From positions 1,587,157-1,651,156 of the forward strand of contig OV696605.1 in NCBI GenBank assembly GCA_927797885.1: a stretch of 64,000 bases of DNA, read 5' to 3'. The notes under the pieces are model-generated. The model ran no database searches. It was given only the letters and a program-made list of their open reading frames with translations, and was not told where the DNA came from. Origin of the DNA: Gloeomargaritales cyanobacterium VI4D9. Its GTDB lineage: Bacteria; Cyanobacteriota; Cyanobacteriia; Gloeomargaritales; Gloeomargaritaceae. Below are positions 56,643-64,000 of the stretch, piece after piece (within the stretch, counting starts at the first letter, position 1; each line of letters opens with the position of its first letter). The translations under genes and the position numbers were made by a program.

Positions 56643-57080
56643 CTAACCTGGATTGTCCGGGGCGGGGGTTTGCTCCGCTTGTTGCCGATTGGCGCAATTT
56701 TCCTGCACTTTCGCATCTTTAGTCAGTTCCGCAGCCCGGCAGAGGTCGGCGGTTCCCTGTTCCGTGCGCCCTAGGGCGAAATAGGCAATGGCTCGATGGC
56801 GTAACAGCACAGGATTGTCCGCATTGGCCTCCAACACCTTGGTCAAATCCCGGACAGAGTCTTGATATTCCCCCAATTTCAGGTAGGCAATTCCTCGTTG
56901 TTCGTAGGCGGGTAGGTGATCGGGGCGCAGTTGCAATACCTGGTTCATTTTTTGCACCGCTTCAGCAGGGCGACCCTGTTTAAGCGCCAACACCCCTTCC
57001 TCATAGACTTTGTTGGTATCTGGGGCACAACCAGCTACCGCCAGTGCCAGCATCCACCCTAGCAATCTCCACCCTTTCAT
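56643..57080 (-). CDS. TPR-containing lipoprotein
   Basis: 145 residues. The N-terminus (KGWRLLGWMLALAVAGC) is a lipoprotein signal with lipobox VAGC, so the mature protein is anchored by lipid at the new Cys. Three TPR units follow (KVYEEGVLALKQGRPAEAVQ, PAYEQRGIAYLKLGEYQDSV, VLLRHRAIAYFALGRTEQG). It ends in a Pro/Gln-rich tail. The ATG at 57080 has GGGAG 8 nt upstream. It is probably an envelope scaffold. It lies 28 bp after a tsaD remnant on the same strand. Confidence 0.85.
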   Translation of the reverse strand: MKGWRLLGWMLALAVAGCAPDTNKVYEEGVLALKQGRPAEAVQKMNQVLQLRPDHLPAYEQRGIAYLKLGEYQDSVRDLTKVLEANADNPVLLRHRAIAYFALGRTEQGTADLCRAAELTKDAKVQENCANRQQAEQTPAPDNPG

Positions 57081-57107
57081 GTCCAACTCCCGGTCGCTCC
57101 TATTACT

Positions 57108-57197
57108 CTACCTCTGAACGGCCAACACCCGTTGATTTTGCACGACTGCCACCGCTGTTCCATCACAACTAGTTTCAATGGCTAAAAGAGTGGTCAT
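57108..57197 (-). pseudogene. 5' remnant of tsaD (tRNA threonylcarbamoyladenosine synthase)
   Basis: A 29-codon frame reads MTTLLAIETSCDGTAVAVV and then QNQRVLAVQR before TAG. AIETSCD-x-TAVA is the N-terminal signature of TsaD/Gcp/Kae1. Full TsaD is about 340-350 residues and nothing of the rest follows, because the TPR lipoprotein begins 28 bp downstream. The intact gene must be elsewhere, since TsaD is normally essential. The remnant may keep the original tsaD promoter, which could now drive the lipoprotein. Confidence 0.65.
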
Positions 57198-57223
57198 GGA
57201 ATTGCGTAAATTTTCTACGCTTC

Positions 57224-57345
57224 TATAGCAATCCTATTTAATTAACGTTAGCTTGCGTGCCGTAGGCATACAAAAATTTCCTAAAACCCAAGATGGGGGC
57301 GGTGCCCCTGCGACCCCTATTCCATTTTCATTTAGGATTGCTATA
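57224..57345 (-). repeat. Family A MITE-like repeat with an internal insertion
   Basis: 122 bp: TATAGCAATCCTATTTAATT to CATTTAGGATTGCTATA. About 22 extra bases containing TGCGTGCCGTAGGCAT lie after the left end. A similar string (TGCGTGGCGTAGCCAT) occurs in the family E block near 29960. Confidence 0.8.
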
Positions 57346-57387
57346 TACCAGTGTAATCCTCTTTTAATGTTGAGCAAACGATGATAC

Positions 57388-57498
57388 AGTCTATCTATCA
57401 ATTAAAGGATACAAAAAGCCTCGATTATCCTAAAGGCTTACCATAATTGACCTACGGCAAGTGGGGTTCAACTGTATCCCATAACCACTCAAAAGACT
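57388..57498 (+). repeat. Family D MITE-like element, 111 bp, copy 2
   Basis: It shares AGTCTATCTATCAATTAA, GGATACAAAAAGCCT, CGGCAAGT and ACTGTATCCCATAACCACTC with the copy at 49380-49492, in the same orientation. It lies inside the repeat-filled gap 57087-58122. Confidence 0.7.
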
Positions 57499-57504
57499 GT
57501 AATT

Positions 57505-57570
57505 CACTTGATTAACGAATAGAAATTTCCCAGAACTAAAGATGGACACGGTGCCCCTGCGACCCTTGAT
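57505..57570 (-). repeat. Family A MITE-like repeat, partial
   Basis: CTTGATTAACGAATAGAAATT, CCCAGAACTAAAGATGGACA and GGTGCCCCTGCGACCC match reverse-orientation family A. Both inverted termini are missing or eroded. Confidence 0.5.
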
Positions 57571-57611
57571 TGTTTAAGGATAAAAAAGTATAAAATTCAC
57601 TCATAATTCAA

Positions 57612-57840
57612 GGGAACCTCTATTTATTTGGAGAGTTTCAAGTAAATAATGATGTCGCATGGTGATCAGCGCCTAAAATCCTTTCAGGGAGAGAGGTTTG
57701 CTAAAATTATGTCCCATGCCGACATTAGTAAAATGAAACTCTCTTTATTTGAGCCAATCATAAACCTCTTCGTTGGCATACCCATATTATATTACCCAGA
57801 ACCAAGGGCGGGGGTGCCCCCTGCGACCGCTAACTTTGAA
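57612..57840 (+). repeat. Family E repeat interrupted by family C
   Basis: It starts GGGAACCTCTATTTATTTG, is interrupted at 57631-57743 by a family C element, then continues TTTATTTGAGCCAATCATAA. After that come an ACCAAGGGCGGGGGTGCC core and CGCTAACTTTGAATTTA, which match the block at 30063-30158. Confidence 0.55.
57631..57743 (+). mobile_element. Family C MITE-like element, 113 bp, with 8-bp target duplication
   Basis: Inverted ends GAGAGTTTCA and TGAAACTCTC are the same as at 43961-44265. TTTATTTG flanks both sides (57623-57630 and 57744-57751), a perfect 8-bp duplication of family E target sequence. It is shorter than the other copy because about 110 bp and the nested family A are absent. 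Non-coding. Confidence 0.8.
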
Positions 57841-57844
57841 TTTA

Positions 57845-57952
57845 GGGAACCTCTCTTTATTTGAACCAATCATAAATCCCATCGTGGGAATGCCCATATT
57901 AGTCAGAACCGAGGGCGGGGGTACCTCCTGCGACTTAATTTTTAGAAGTGCC
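57845..57952 (+). repeat. Family E repeat, uninterrupted copy
   Basis: It starts GGGAACCTCTCTTTATTTG and ends AGAAGTGCC, 108 bp. The 5' 60 bp match the copies at 57612 and 30063. It shows the uninterrupted state of the site occupied by family C in the copy at 57612. The remainder of the gap to 58122 shows only a possible faint repeat around 58010-58050. Confidence 0.6.
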
Positions 57953-58122
57953 TTTAATTTAATTGATGAATAGACTATAATTCAAGCGTAATTGCTCCGG
58001 TTATGCCAAATCATTTTCAGACATTCACCTTTACTCCTAACCCTTATGCTAAAAGGGAAAAGAGGAGTTAAGACTGCCTAAAAACTGTCGCCGTGCCACT
58101 TGAATACCCATGACATAACAAT

Positions 58123-58818
58123 ATGGTACTTCTGCCCACGCCCACCATTCCGCCATTAGAAAATGGGGATCATCTGTCCCAGGCGGAATTTGAACGCCGT
58201 TATCAGGCCATGCCCCCCGGCACCCATGCCCAACTCATCGAAGGAGTGGTTTATATGGCCTCCCCCCTGCGGATCAAAAGTCACGGCGAACCGCATGGGG
58301 ATATAATTGGCTGGCTGTGGAATTACAAGGTGGCGACACCGGGGGTGGTCTTGGGGATTGAACCCACCGTGCGGCTTGACCCGGACAATGAACCCCAACC
58401 GGATGCGGTGCTGTTTATCCCCGGTCGGCAGGCTACCATTAGCGAGGATGATTTCATTGTGGGGGCACCGGAATTGATTGTGGAAATTGCCGCCAGTAGT
58501 GCCGCCATTGATGTGCATGATAAAAAATCTGCCTACGCCCGCAATCGGGTGCAGGAATATCTGGTCTGGCGTACTTTGGAGCAAACCCTGGACTGGTTCC
58601 GCTGGGTGGACGGGGAGTATCAGGCGCAACGTCCCGATGGGGATGGCATTTTCCGCAGTCAGGTGTTTCCAGGGCTGTGGCTCGACCCGGTGGCATTGGT
58701 GCAGGGAGATTTAGCCCAGGTTTTATCGGTGCTGGCACAGGGCATCCATACCCCCGCCCACCAGGAGTTTGTGCAGAACCTTACCGTTCCTGCCGGTTCC
58801 AGCTTGGATCAGGGATAA
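58123..58818 (+). CDS. Uma2 family (DUF820) putative nuclease-fold protein
   Basis: 231 residues of the very abundant cyanobacterial Uma2 family, predicted to have a PD-(D/E)XK endonuclease-like fold. Visible parts are LSQAEFERRYQAMPPG, the acidic NEPQPDAVLFIPG, ELIVEIAASSAAIDVHDKKS and VQEYLVWR. Substrate and role are not known. A C-terminal tail of about 40 residues extends past the usual end. The ATG at 58123 follows a long repeat-rich gap, and no strong ribosome-binding site is seen. Confidence 0.85.
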   Translation: MVLLPTPTIPPLENGDHLSQAEFERRYQAMPPGTHAQLIEGVVYMASPLRIKSHGEPHGDIIGWLWNYKVATPGVVLGIEPTVRLDPDNEPQPDAVLFIPGRQATISEDDFIVGAPELIVEIAASSAAIDVHDKKSAYARNRVQEYLVWRTLEQTLDWFRWVDGEYQAQRPDGDGIFRSQVFPGLWLDPVALVQGDLAQVLSVLAQGIHTPAHQEFVQNLTVPAGSSLDQG

Positions 58819-58870
58819 CCCCTTGGGTTTTGCGGTACAATCCTAATGATTTTTGCGCTGGCAATGGGCG

Positions 58871-59512
58871 ATGCACCCCCAAACCCTCAGCCAACGGTAC
58901 GCCCAAGGGGAAAAGGATTTCAGCCGTCTGGATATGGCTGGGGCGGACTTGAGCGGGATTATTTTAGCGGGGGCAGACCTGCGGGGCAGTAACCTACAGG
59001 CGGCGAATTTGAATGGTGCCAATCTGAGCCGTTGTCGCTTGAGTGGTGCCAACCTGCGGGGAGCGTCCCTCCGCATGGCGAATTTGCGGCGAACCAATTT
59101 GCACCAGAGTAATCTCAGCCTTTGCTCCCTGGTCTGGTGTGACCTGAGCGGTGCCGATCTCCGGGAAGCAGACCTACGCAATGCCATTTTGGATCAGCCC
59201 CGCCCCCACCCCCCCCGCTGGCTGATGATATTGATCAACCTGCTGTTTTTGGTCGCCATTGGTGTCCTGGTGTTCTTGGGTCGCTGGGGCGCTGGTTTGG
59301 GATTCTTGGGCTTGGCAGTGTTGGTCAATCTGGCGGCGATTCTCTGGCGGAGTCCGACGGCGGCGAAGTTGCGGGGGGCAGACCTGCGGGGAGCAGATTT
59401 GACCGGTGCCCAACTCCAGGGAATGTACCTCCTACGTGCCCACTGCCAAGGGGCGACCTTACCCAATGGTTGGCGTTACCAGTTTTGGTTGAATTGGTTC
59501 CCCTGGGACTGA
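58871..59512 (+). CDS. Pentapeptide repeat protein with two membrane segments
   Basis: 213 residues. About 17 pentapeptide units (A-[DN]-L-x-G) fill residues 22-110. Then come two membrane helices (LMILINLLFLVAIGVLVFLG, LGFLGLAVLVNLAAILW), more pentapeptide units (KLRGADLRGADLTGAQLQG) and an aromatic end. Membrane helices splitting a pentapeptide helix are a recurrent cyanobacterial layout. Function unknown. The ATG of the methyltransferase gene follows 2 nt after its stop, suggesting an operon. Confidence 0.85.
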   Translation: MHPQTLSQRYAQGEKDFSRLDMAGADLSGIILAGADLRGSNLQAANLNGANLSRCRLSGANLRGASLRMANLRRTNLHQSNLSLCSLVWCDLSGADLREADLRNAILDQPRPHPPRWLMILINLLFLVAIGVLVFLGRWGAGLGFLGLAVLVNLAAILWRSPTAAKLRGADLRGADLTGAQLQGMYLLRAHCQGATLPNGWRYQFWLNWFPWD

Positions 59513-59514
59513 GC

Positions 59515-60711
59515 ATGGATCATACTAATAACATTACCAAAGCAGTACAAAATTTATACAATACCTATCCATTTCCCCCGGAACCACTCACGGATGGGAC
59601 ACCCCCAGGGTATAACTGGCGGTGGAGTGTCCCGGCTGCCCATCACTTTGCCTTGGGTTGGGTACCAGCCCAGTGGTCGGAACTGCATATCCTGGATGCG
59701 GGGTGTGGAACGGGGGTGGGAACGGACTATCTGGCGCATTTGAACCCGACGGCGCAGGTGACGGGAATTGACCTGAGTGATGCGGCTTTGGGGATCGCCC
59801 AGGAACGGGTGGCACGCTCTGGGGTAGGGCAACGGGTGGAATTTCGGCAATTAAATTTAACAGATGTTCAGCAGTTAGATAAACAATTTGAGTACATTAA
59901 CTGCGTGGGGGTACTGCACCACCTACCGGACCCCAAGGCGGGTTTGCGGGCACTGGCGGGCGTGTTGGCTCCCGGCGGACTGATGCACGTTTTTGTTTAT
60001 GCCCAGTGGGGGCGGTGGGAAATCCGGTTGATGCAAAAGGCGATCCGTTTGCTTCAGCCAGCGGGGGACTATCGGGCGGGGGTAACGCTGGGGCGGCAGT
60101 TGTTTGCCCATCTCCCGGCGGATAATCGGTTGGTGCGGCGGGAGCGGGAACGGTGGGCTTTGGATAACGTCCAGGATGCCACCTTTGCGGATATGTATGT
60201 CCACCCCCAGGAAATTGATTACACCGTACAAACATTGTTTGACTTAATTGCCGATTCGGGCTTAGAGTTTTTGGGGTTTTCCAATCCCCGTTATTGGCAG
60301 TTGGAACGGTTGCTGGCTCCCTTGCCGGAATGGTTAGAGACGGCTCGGAAGTTACCCATACAGCAACAGTACGAATTGATGGAAGCCCTCGACCCGGAGT
60401 TGACCCATTTTGAATTTTTTTTGGGACGACCGCCCCTGACCCGCCACGATTGGAGCAACCCGACTTTGCTCCGTCAGGCTCGACCTTTGCGCTCCCCTTG
60501 TATGATGGGTTGGCCGGGGCGTTCCCTGTTGGATTATGACTACCAGCCGGTGGATTTGACCCCGGTGCAGGAGCAAATTCTCGCCCAGAGTACGGGGGCG
60601 GTGACGGTGAATGATTTATTAGCCCAGAACCCAGAGGCGACCCCCGCCCAGGTGCTGGACTTACAACAACGGCAGTTGCTCTGGTTACAAATCAAATCTA
60701 AACAAATCTAA
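59515..60711 (+). CDS. Class I SAM-dependent methyltransferase
   Basis: 398 residues. The SAM loop is ILDAGCGTGVGTDYLA at about 60-75, with the acidic VTGIDLSDAAL and the post-motif NCVGVLHHLPDPKAGLR. An extra C-terminal region of about 150 residues includes FEFFLGRPPLTRHDWS and a winged-helix-like end (STGAVTVNDLLAQNP). The N-terminal VQNLYNTYPFPPEPLTDG is found in a cyanobacterial methyltransferase subgroup of unknown substrate. The ATG at 59515 follows the pentapeptide stop by 2 nt. Confidence 0.85.
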   Translation: MDHTNNITKAVQNLYNTYPFPPEPLTDGTPPGYNWRWSVPAAHHFALGWVPAQWSELHILDAGCGTGVGTDYLAHLNPTAQVTGIDLSDAALGIAQERVARSGVGQRVEFRQLNLTDVQQLDKQFEYINCVGVLHHLPDPKAGLRALAGVLAPGGLMHVFVYAQWGRWEIRLMQKAIRLLQPAGDYRAGVTLGRQLFAHLPADNRLVRRERERWALDNVQDATFADMYVHPQEIDYTVQTLFDLIADSGLEFLGFSNPRYWQLERLLAPLPEWLETARKLPIQQQYELMEALDPELTHFEFFLGRPPLTRHDWSNPTLLRQARPLRSPCMMGWPGRSLLDYDYQPVDLTPVQEQILAQSTGAVTVNDLLAQNPEATPAQVLDLQQRQLLWLQIKSKQI

Positions 60712-60809
60712 ATCAACTGGGAATTTGAAGAAACCTGAAGAAATGGGGCGGGGGAGGGGTTTCTGGTCTAAGCCTATAAGTAGTAATATATGCGGAGGCA
60801 GTTAACCCC

Positions 60810-61685
60810 ATGATTCGCAAAATATTGGTGGCGGTGTCCGGTACGGGTCACACGGAGGAAATGCTCAATGCCCTGATTGACCTGCCCTGCATTGCCCAAA
60901 CCCAGGTGACGGTACTCCATGTGGTCACCCCCCAGGCTTCCGCCCAGGATATGGTGGCCAAACAGGCGGAGGGGGTAGAAATCCTCAAAAATTCCCTCGC
61001 CAAAATCCATGTCTGTCGGCAGGAGGGGGATAGCACCGCTTATTTGAAACCCGCCCAGGTGACCACCATGCTCCGGGAGGGCGACCCCAAGGATGTGGTG
61101 CCCCGGGTGGCGGATGAATTGGCGGTGGATTTGCTCATCATGGGTTCCCGGGGGTTGGGGCGACTGCGGGCGATTTTGGAAAATTCCGTTAGTCAGTACG
61201 TGTTTCAACTGGCATCCCGCCCCATGCTCTTGGTCAAAGACGATACCTATGTGGAAAAAATCCAGCGCATTCTCGTCGCCTACGACGGCTCCCCCAGTGC
61301 CAAACAAAGTCTGGAACTGGCTCTCTTTTTGCTCACGGACCTGAAGGGGGGAGAATTGGTGCTGGCGGATGTGAACCCCAACCTGGAGGGAGTGACCCTG
61401 GCTGAATTGATGCAAAATCCGTCTGCCAGCCCTGTCCTGGCCGAAGCCATCCAAAAGGTGCGCCAACGGGGGCTGAAATACCGCTGTGTCGTGACGGAAG
61501 GGAATCCGGGGGTGAGCCTCTGTCGTTTGGCCAAGGAAGTGGCCGCCGACTTGGTGCTGTTGGGTTCCCCGGACCGCCGCCCCACGATTGCCCGCAGTTT
61601 GGTGGATTTGGATCGCCTGCTCGGCAATTCCCTATCGGACTATGTACGGGTGCATGCGGATAGCCCGGTGCTGTTGGTGCGTTAG
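60810..61685 (+). CDS. Tandem universal stress protein
   Basis: 291 residues made of two Usp domains (1-145 and 148-291). Each begins with KILVAVSG / RILVAYDGS. The ATP-binding loop of the first is [20 protein letters not shown], with N where the usual motif has G. The second has [15 protein letters not shown] and then [10 protein letters not shown], also atypical. GCGGAGG at 60793-60799 is a good ribosome-binding site. It is convergent with psbM, with stop codons overlapping. Confidence 0.9.
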   Translation: MIRKILVAVSGTGHTEEMLNALIDLPCIAQTQVTVLHVVTPQASAQDMVAKQAEGVEILKNSLAKIHVCRQEGDSTAYLKPAQVTTMLREGDPKDVVPRVADELAVDLLIMGSRGLGRLRAILENSVSQYVFQLASRPMLLVKDDTYVEKIQRILVAYDGSPSAKQSLELALFLLTDLKGGELVLADVNPNLEGVTLAELMQNPSASPVLAEAIQKVRQRGLKYRCVVTEGNPGVSLCRLAKEVAADLVLLGSPDRRPTIARSLVDLDRLLGNSLSDYVRVHADSPVLLVR

Positions 61686-61795
61686 CGTTGCCCTTCCCCC
61701 CGGCTGGCGGTCTGCACGTACAGGATGATCAAAAAGGCGGTGGGAATCAGCACCAGCAGGGCAGTGCCAATCAAAGCCAGGATGTTCACTTCCAT
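61682..61795 (-). CDS. psbM: Photosystem II reaction centre protein M
   Basis: A 37-residue single-pass thylakoid protein at the PSII dimer interface. The frame reads [20 protein letters not shown], then [17 protein letters not shown]. This matches PsbM (N-terminal M-x-VN, the central LVPT-like turn, and Y-[VI]-QT at the end). GAGG lies about 10 nt upstream of the ATG. The TAA overlaps the stop of the convergent stress-protein gene by about 3 bp. It is too short for usual gene cut-offs but fits the family along its whole length. Confidence 0.93.
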   Translation of the reverse strand: MEVNILALIGTALLVLIPTAFLIILYVQTASRGEGQR

Positions 61796-61866
61796 CGGTG
61801 GCGACCTCAAATGCTCCAGATTCTACTCTAGCGGAGAATGGGGGGCGGAATTTTTAAGGATTGTGG

Positions 61867-62175
61867 CTAGGGTTTGGTCTTGACCGTCACCGGGCCATGC
61901 ACCTGGGTTTGACAGGCCAAGCGACATTGGGGCTTTTTGCGGAGTTTTTTCTGCTCAAATTCGGTCGGGGGGGAACAATGCTCCATGCCGTCCAGGATTT
62001 CCACCACACAGGTGGCACATTGCCCCACGCCCCCACAGTTCATCAATTTGCCCGTAAAGGTGTACAGGTCAATCCCATTCGCCAAAGCCTGTTGCCGCAG
62101 ATTTGCCCCATTGGCGACAATCACCTCTTTACCCTCTTTTTGGAAACAAATGCTGGCCGTCGTTGTGGTCACCAT
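61867..62175 (-). CDS. 2Fe-2S ferredoxin
   Basis: 102 residues. The cluster ligands are C47, C53, C56 and C88, giving C-x5-C-x2-C ... C. This spacing is of the adrenodoxin/vertebrate type, unlike the photosynthetic plant type with C-x4-C-x2-C. The CRLACQ end also fits. The ATG at 62175 has GGGGG upstream. The frame extends to 62334 but that extension lacks ferredoxin features. The electron partner is unknown. It lies 71 bp upstream of psbM on the same strand. Confidence 0.88.
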   Translation of the reverse strand: MVTTTTASICFQKEGKEVIVANGANLRQQALANGIDLYTFTGKLMNCGGVGQCATCVVEILDGMEHCSPPTEFEQKKLRKKPQCRLACQTQVHGPVTVKTKP

Positions 62176-62365
62176 ACTTTGACCCCCGCTTACAAAAAAA
62201 AACTTTACAGTTCTACATATTACTTTAGCATTAGTGGGCAGATTCGGGGCGCAGGAATCGGTGGTGAACTGGTAAGCCCTAGCACCCACGCAATGCCTGA
62301 AAAACCTGCGGGTTACTGGTGTAAATTGATACAAATCTAAAAACAGAACCCTAGTCTATGGCTTC

Positions 62366-62466
62366 TATAGCAATCCTATTTGATTAACGAACACAAATTT
62401 CCCAGAACCAGGGACGGGGGCGGTGCCCCTGCGACCCCCGTTCCATTCTTATTTAGGATTGCTATA
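62366..62466 (-). repeat. Family A MITE-like repeat, well-preserved copy
   Basis: 101 bp: TATAGCAATCCTATTTGATT to TTATTTAGGATTGCTATA, with core GGGGGCGGTGCCCCTGCGAC. The inverted termini agree for 13 bp without mismatch. Confidence 0.88.
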
Positions 62467-62587
62467 GTTTGCTGTACCGCTCATGGGGATGAATGCCTGA
62501 TCTTAACTTAACCTTAAACAAGCAGAACCTTGATCTTTATCCATTACGGTATTATTTTAAAGACAAATCGTCCTCGCCGAAAAAAAT

Positions 62588-64000
62588 ATGTTTCTCATAG
62601 TGCGCTTGTTCCTCAAGGCCTTTTGCGGTCTGAGCCGTCGCCTATCCTTGACCCTGGTGCTGATCATTGGGTTAGGAACGGTTTCCGCCAATGCCCAGAT
62701 TACCCCTAACGGGCTGGGGACGCAAGTCAATCGGGACGGTAATACGTTCAATATCCAGGGTGGGACGCAAGCAGGGCGCAATTTATTCCACAGTTTTTAT
62801 CAATTTGGTTTGAATCAAGGGCAAACTGCCAACTTCTGGAGTAACCCCGCAATCGCCAACATCCTCGCCAGGGTGAATGGGGGTTCGGCTTCCTATATCA
62901 ATGGTCTCATCCAGGTTTTGGGGGGCAGAAGTAATCTCTTTTTGATGAATCCATCGGGGATTGTATTTGGCTCGAATGCTTCTTTGAATGTCCCGGCGGC
63001 GTTCACGGCTACGACTGCGGATCGGATTTTATTCCCCGGCGGTAGTTTCCATGCCTATGGGGAGAATAATTTTGCCAATTTGGCGGGCGACCCGATTGGC
63101 TTTGCCTTTGACCGCAAAGACCCGGCGGCGATTGTGAACGAGGCAAATTTGACGGCGACCAGCGTGAGTTTGGTGGCGGGGCAGGTGATCAACACGGGCA
63201 GGGTGACGGCAAATCAGATTACCATTGCCGCCGTGCCAGGGGAAAATCTGGTGCGGTTGTCCCAGGCGGGGCAGATATTATCTTTGGAATTTAACCCGCA
63301 ACAGGCGGCCAGCGTAGCGGATGCCAGTGGGAATGTCCCGATTACCCGTTTGCCGGAATTGTTGACCGGGGGTGGAGTAACGACGGTGACGGCAAATCCT
63401 GACCAGACGGTGACCTTGGCGGGGGTGGCGGTGCCCATGTCGTCCGGGAGTGCCCTGATTGGCGGGGTATTGGATGCGTCAAGTGCTGTGGCGAATGGCG
63501 GGCAAGTGGGGGTATTTGGGACGAATATCTCTCTGGTGAATGCGGAAATTAATGCTTCAGGGTTCACCGGCGGCGGAGAAATTTTAATCGGGGGCGAATT
63601 TCAGGGAAAGGGGACGCAACCCAATGCGCTGAATACCTGGGTGAATGCCGGTTCGATTTTGCGGGCGGATGCGGTGCAAGTGGGGAATGGGGGGCGGATT
63701 ATTGTTTGGGCGGATGGGACGACGAAATTTGCGGGGGCAATCAGTGCCAAAGGTGGGGAACTCGGTGGGGATGGGGGCTTTGTAGAAATTTCGGGGAAAG
63801 AAACCCTGAATCTGGCTCCCGGTTGGTCAGGTCGGATCAACCTCAACGCTCCAGCCGGGAAGGGAGGCACATTACTCCTCGACCCCAATGACATTACCAT
63901 TTCTGGAACAGCGGCAAATAGTACCATTACCAATCCTGAAGATGCTACGGATTCAGCTAATCAATTGCTTGATGCTGACATTGTGGCATTTTTGGGGAGC
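62588..64000 (+). CDS. Filamentous-haemagglutinin-type TPS secreted protein (3' end outside window)
   Basis: The frame is open from ATG 62588 to the window edge (471 codons). A long signal peptide (LSLTLVLIIGLGTVSANAQ) is followed by the two-partner-secretion domain: GRNLFHSFYQFGLNQGQTAN, ARVNGGSASYINGLIQ, and NLFLMNPSGIVFGSNASL. Gly-rich beta-helix sequence then begins (GGRIIVWADGTTKFAGAISA, GGFVEISGKETLNL, LLLDPNDITISG). Such proteins are exported by a TpsB/Omp85-type partner and act as adhesins or surface structures. The gene is probably several kilobases long. No strong ribosome-binding site precedes the ATG, and a preserved family A repeat lies 120 bp upstream. Confidence 0.9.
   Translation, partial: MFLIVRLFLKAFCGLSRRLSLTLVLIIGLGTVSANAQITPNGLGTQVNRDGNTFNIQGGTQAGRNLFHSFYQFGLNQGQTANFWSNPAIANILARVNGGSASYINGLIQVLGGRSNLFLMNPSGIVFGSNASLNVPAAFTATTADRILFPGGSFHAYGENNFANLAGDPIGFAFDRKDPAAIVNEANLTATSVSLVAGQVINTGRVTANQITIAAVPGENLVRLSQAGQILSLEFNPQQAASVADASGNVPITRLPELLTGGGVTTVTANPDQTVTLAGVAVPMSSGSALIGGVLDASSAVANGGQVGVFGTNISLVNAEINASGFTGGGEILIGGEFQGKGTQPNALNTWVNAGSILRADAVQVGNGGRIIVWADGTTKFAGAISAKGGELGGDGGFVEISGKETLNLAPGWSGRINLNAPAGKGGTLLLDPNDITISGTAANSTITNPEDATDSANQLLDADIVAFLGS

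Noticed and set aside
57649-57973. Small plus-strand frames in the repeat-rich gap
   Set aside because: They run across family C and E boundaries and differ between copies of the same repeat, so they are not genes.
62176-62334. 53-codon N-terminal extension of the ferredoxin
   Set aside because: It has no ferredoxin features and no targeting signal, and a good ribosome-binding site precedes the ATG at 62175.
62530-62558. Possible promoter TTGATC-17-TATTTT before the adhesin gene
   Set aside because: Only 4 of 6 matches in each box, which is expected by chance in AT-rich sequence.

Overview
The window comes from a cyanobacterial chromosome with moderately high GC and frequent TTG/GTG starts. 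Cyanobacterial markers are ndhO (photosynthetic NDH-1), a psbM gene (photosystem II), two DUF1997 proteins, DUF3134 and MEKHLA proteins, a CtaA-like copper ATPase and abundant pentapeptide and TPR proteins. I cannot name the genus from the sequence alone. No rRNA, tRNA or CRISPR array was recognised.

Layout. 1-4.5 kb: the end of an unknown gene, clpC with a good terminator, then a block of short repeats. 4.5-12 kb: a 13-TPR protein, a phosphoribosyltransferase, ilvD, a cobalamin C5,15-methyltransferase, and a sulfur-related group (half-size TauE/SafE, double-NIL protein, cysA). 12-19.8 kb: squalene-hopene cyclase, a squalene/phytoene-synthase-like protein, murE, an FAH-family hydrolase, rpsF, and a coiled-coil protein coupled to a 2TM protein. 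19.8-30 kb (mostly minus): two tandem paralogues of an uncertain GT-D-like family, MEKHLA protein, family 4 uracil-DNA glycosylase, MscS channel, pheA, two DUF1997 genes around rnhB, and a copper P-type ATPase. 30-36 kb: zinc-ribbon/TM/WD40 protein, GT61 glycosyltransferase, rhomboid protease, SH3 protein, and an overlapping ndhO / polyprenol-type kinase / sugar-type ABC ATPase unit. 36-44 kb: a PAS/GAF/GGDEF/EAL protein followed by ugd, uxs and galE with overlapping ends, then a membrane pentapeptide protein. 44-56 kb: thioredoxin-like protein, acs, mraY, DUF3134 protein, an AT-rich Cys-rich secreted ORFan, GT39 transferase, degenerate GAF/kinase-like protein, oligoendopeptidase F and rsmE. 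56-64 kb: TPR lipoprotein, a repeat-filled kilobase, Uma2 protein, pentapeptide protein, methyltransferase, tandem universal stress protein, psbM, a 2Fe-2S ferredoxin, and the start of a large two-partner-secretion adhesin cut by the window edge.

Functional links. Envelope and polysaccharide functions recur: murE, mraY, hopanoid synthesis, UDP-glucuronate/xylose/galactose precursors, and GT61 and GT39 transferases. The c-di-GMP enzyme sits directly upstream of the sugar-nucleotide genes.

The most unusual aspect is the intergenic DNA. At least five families of short, non-coding, MITE-like repeats with terminal inverted repeats occur here. Some are nested and two copies carry perfect 8-bp target duplications. 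Next to several of them lie gene remnants: a 29-codon tsaD 5' end, an Uma2 5' end, and an unrecognised gene apparently split by a repeat. Two coding regions matter that a long-ORF list would miss: psbM (37 aa) and the open-ended adhesin gene.
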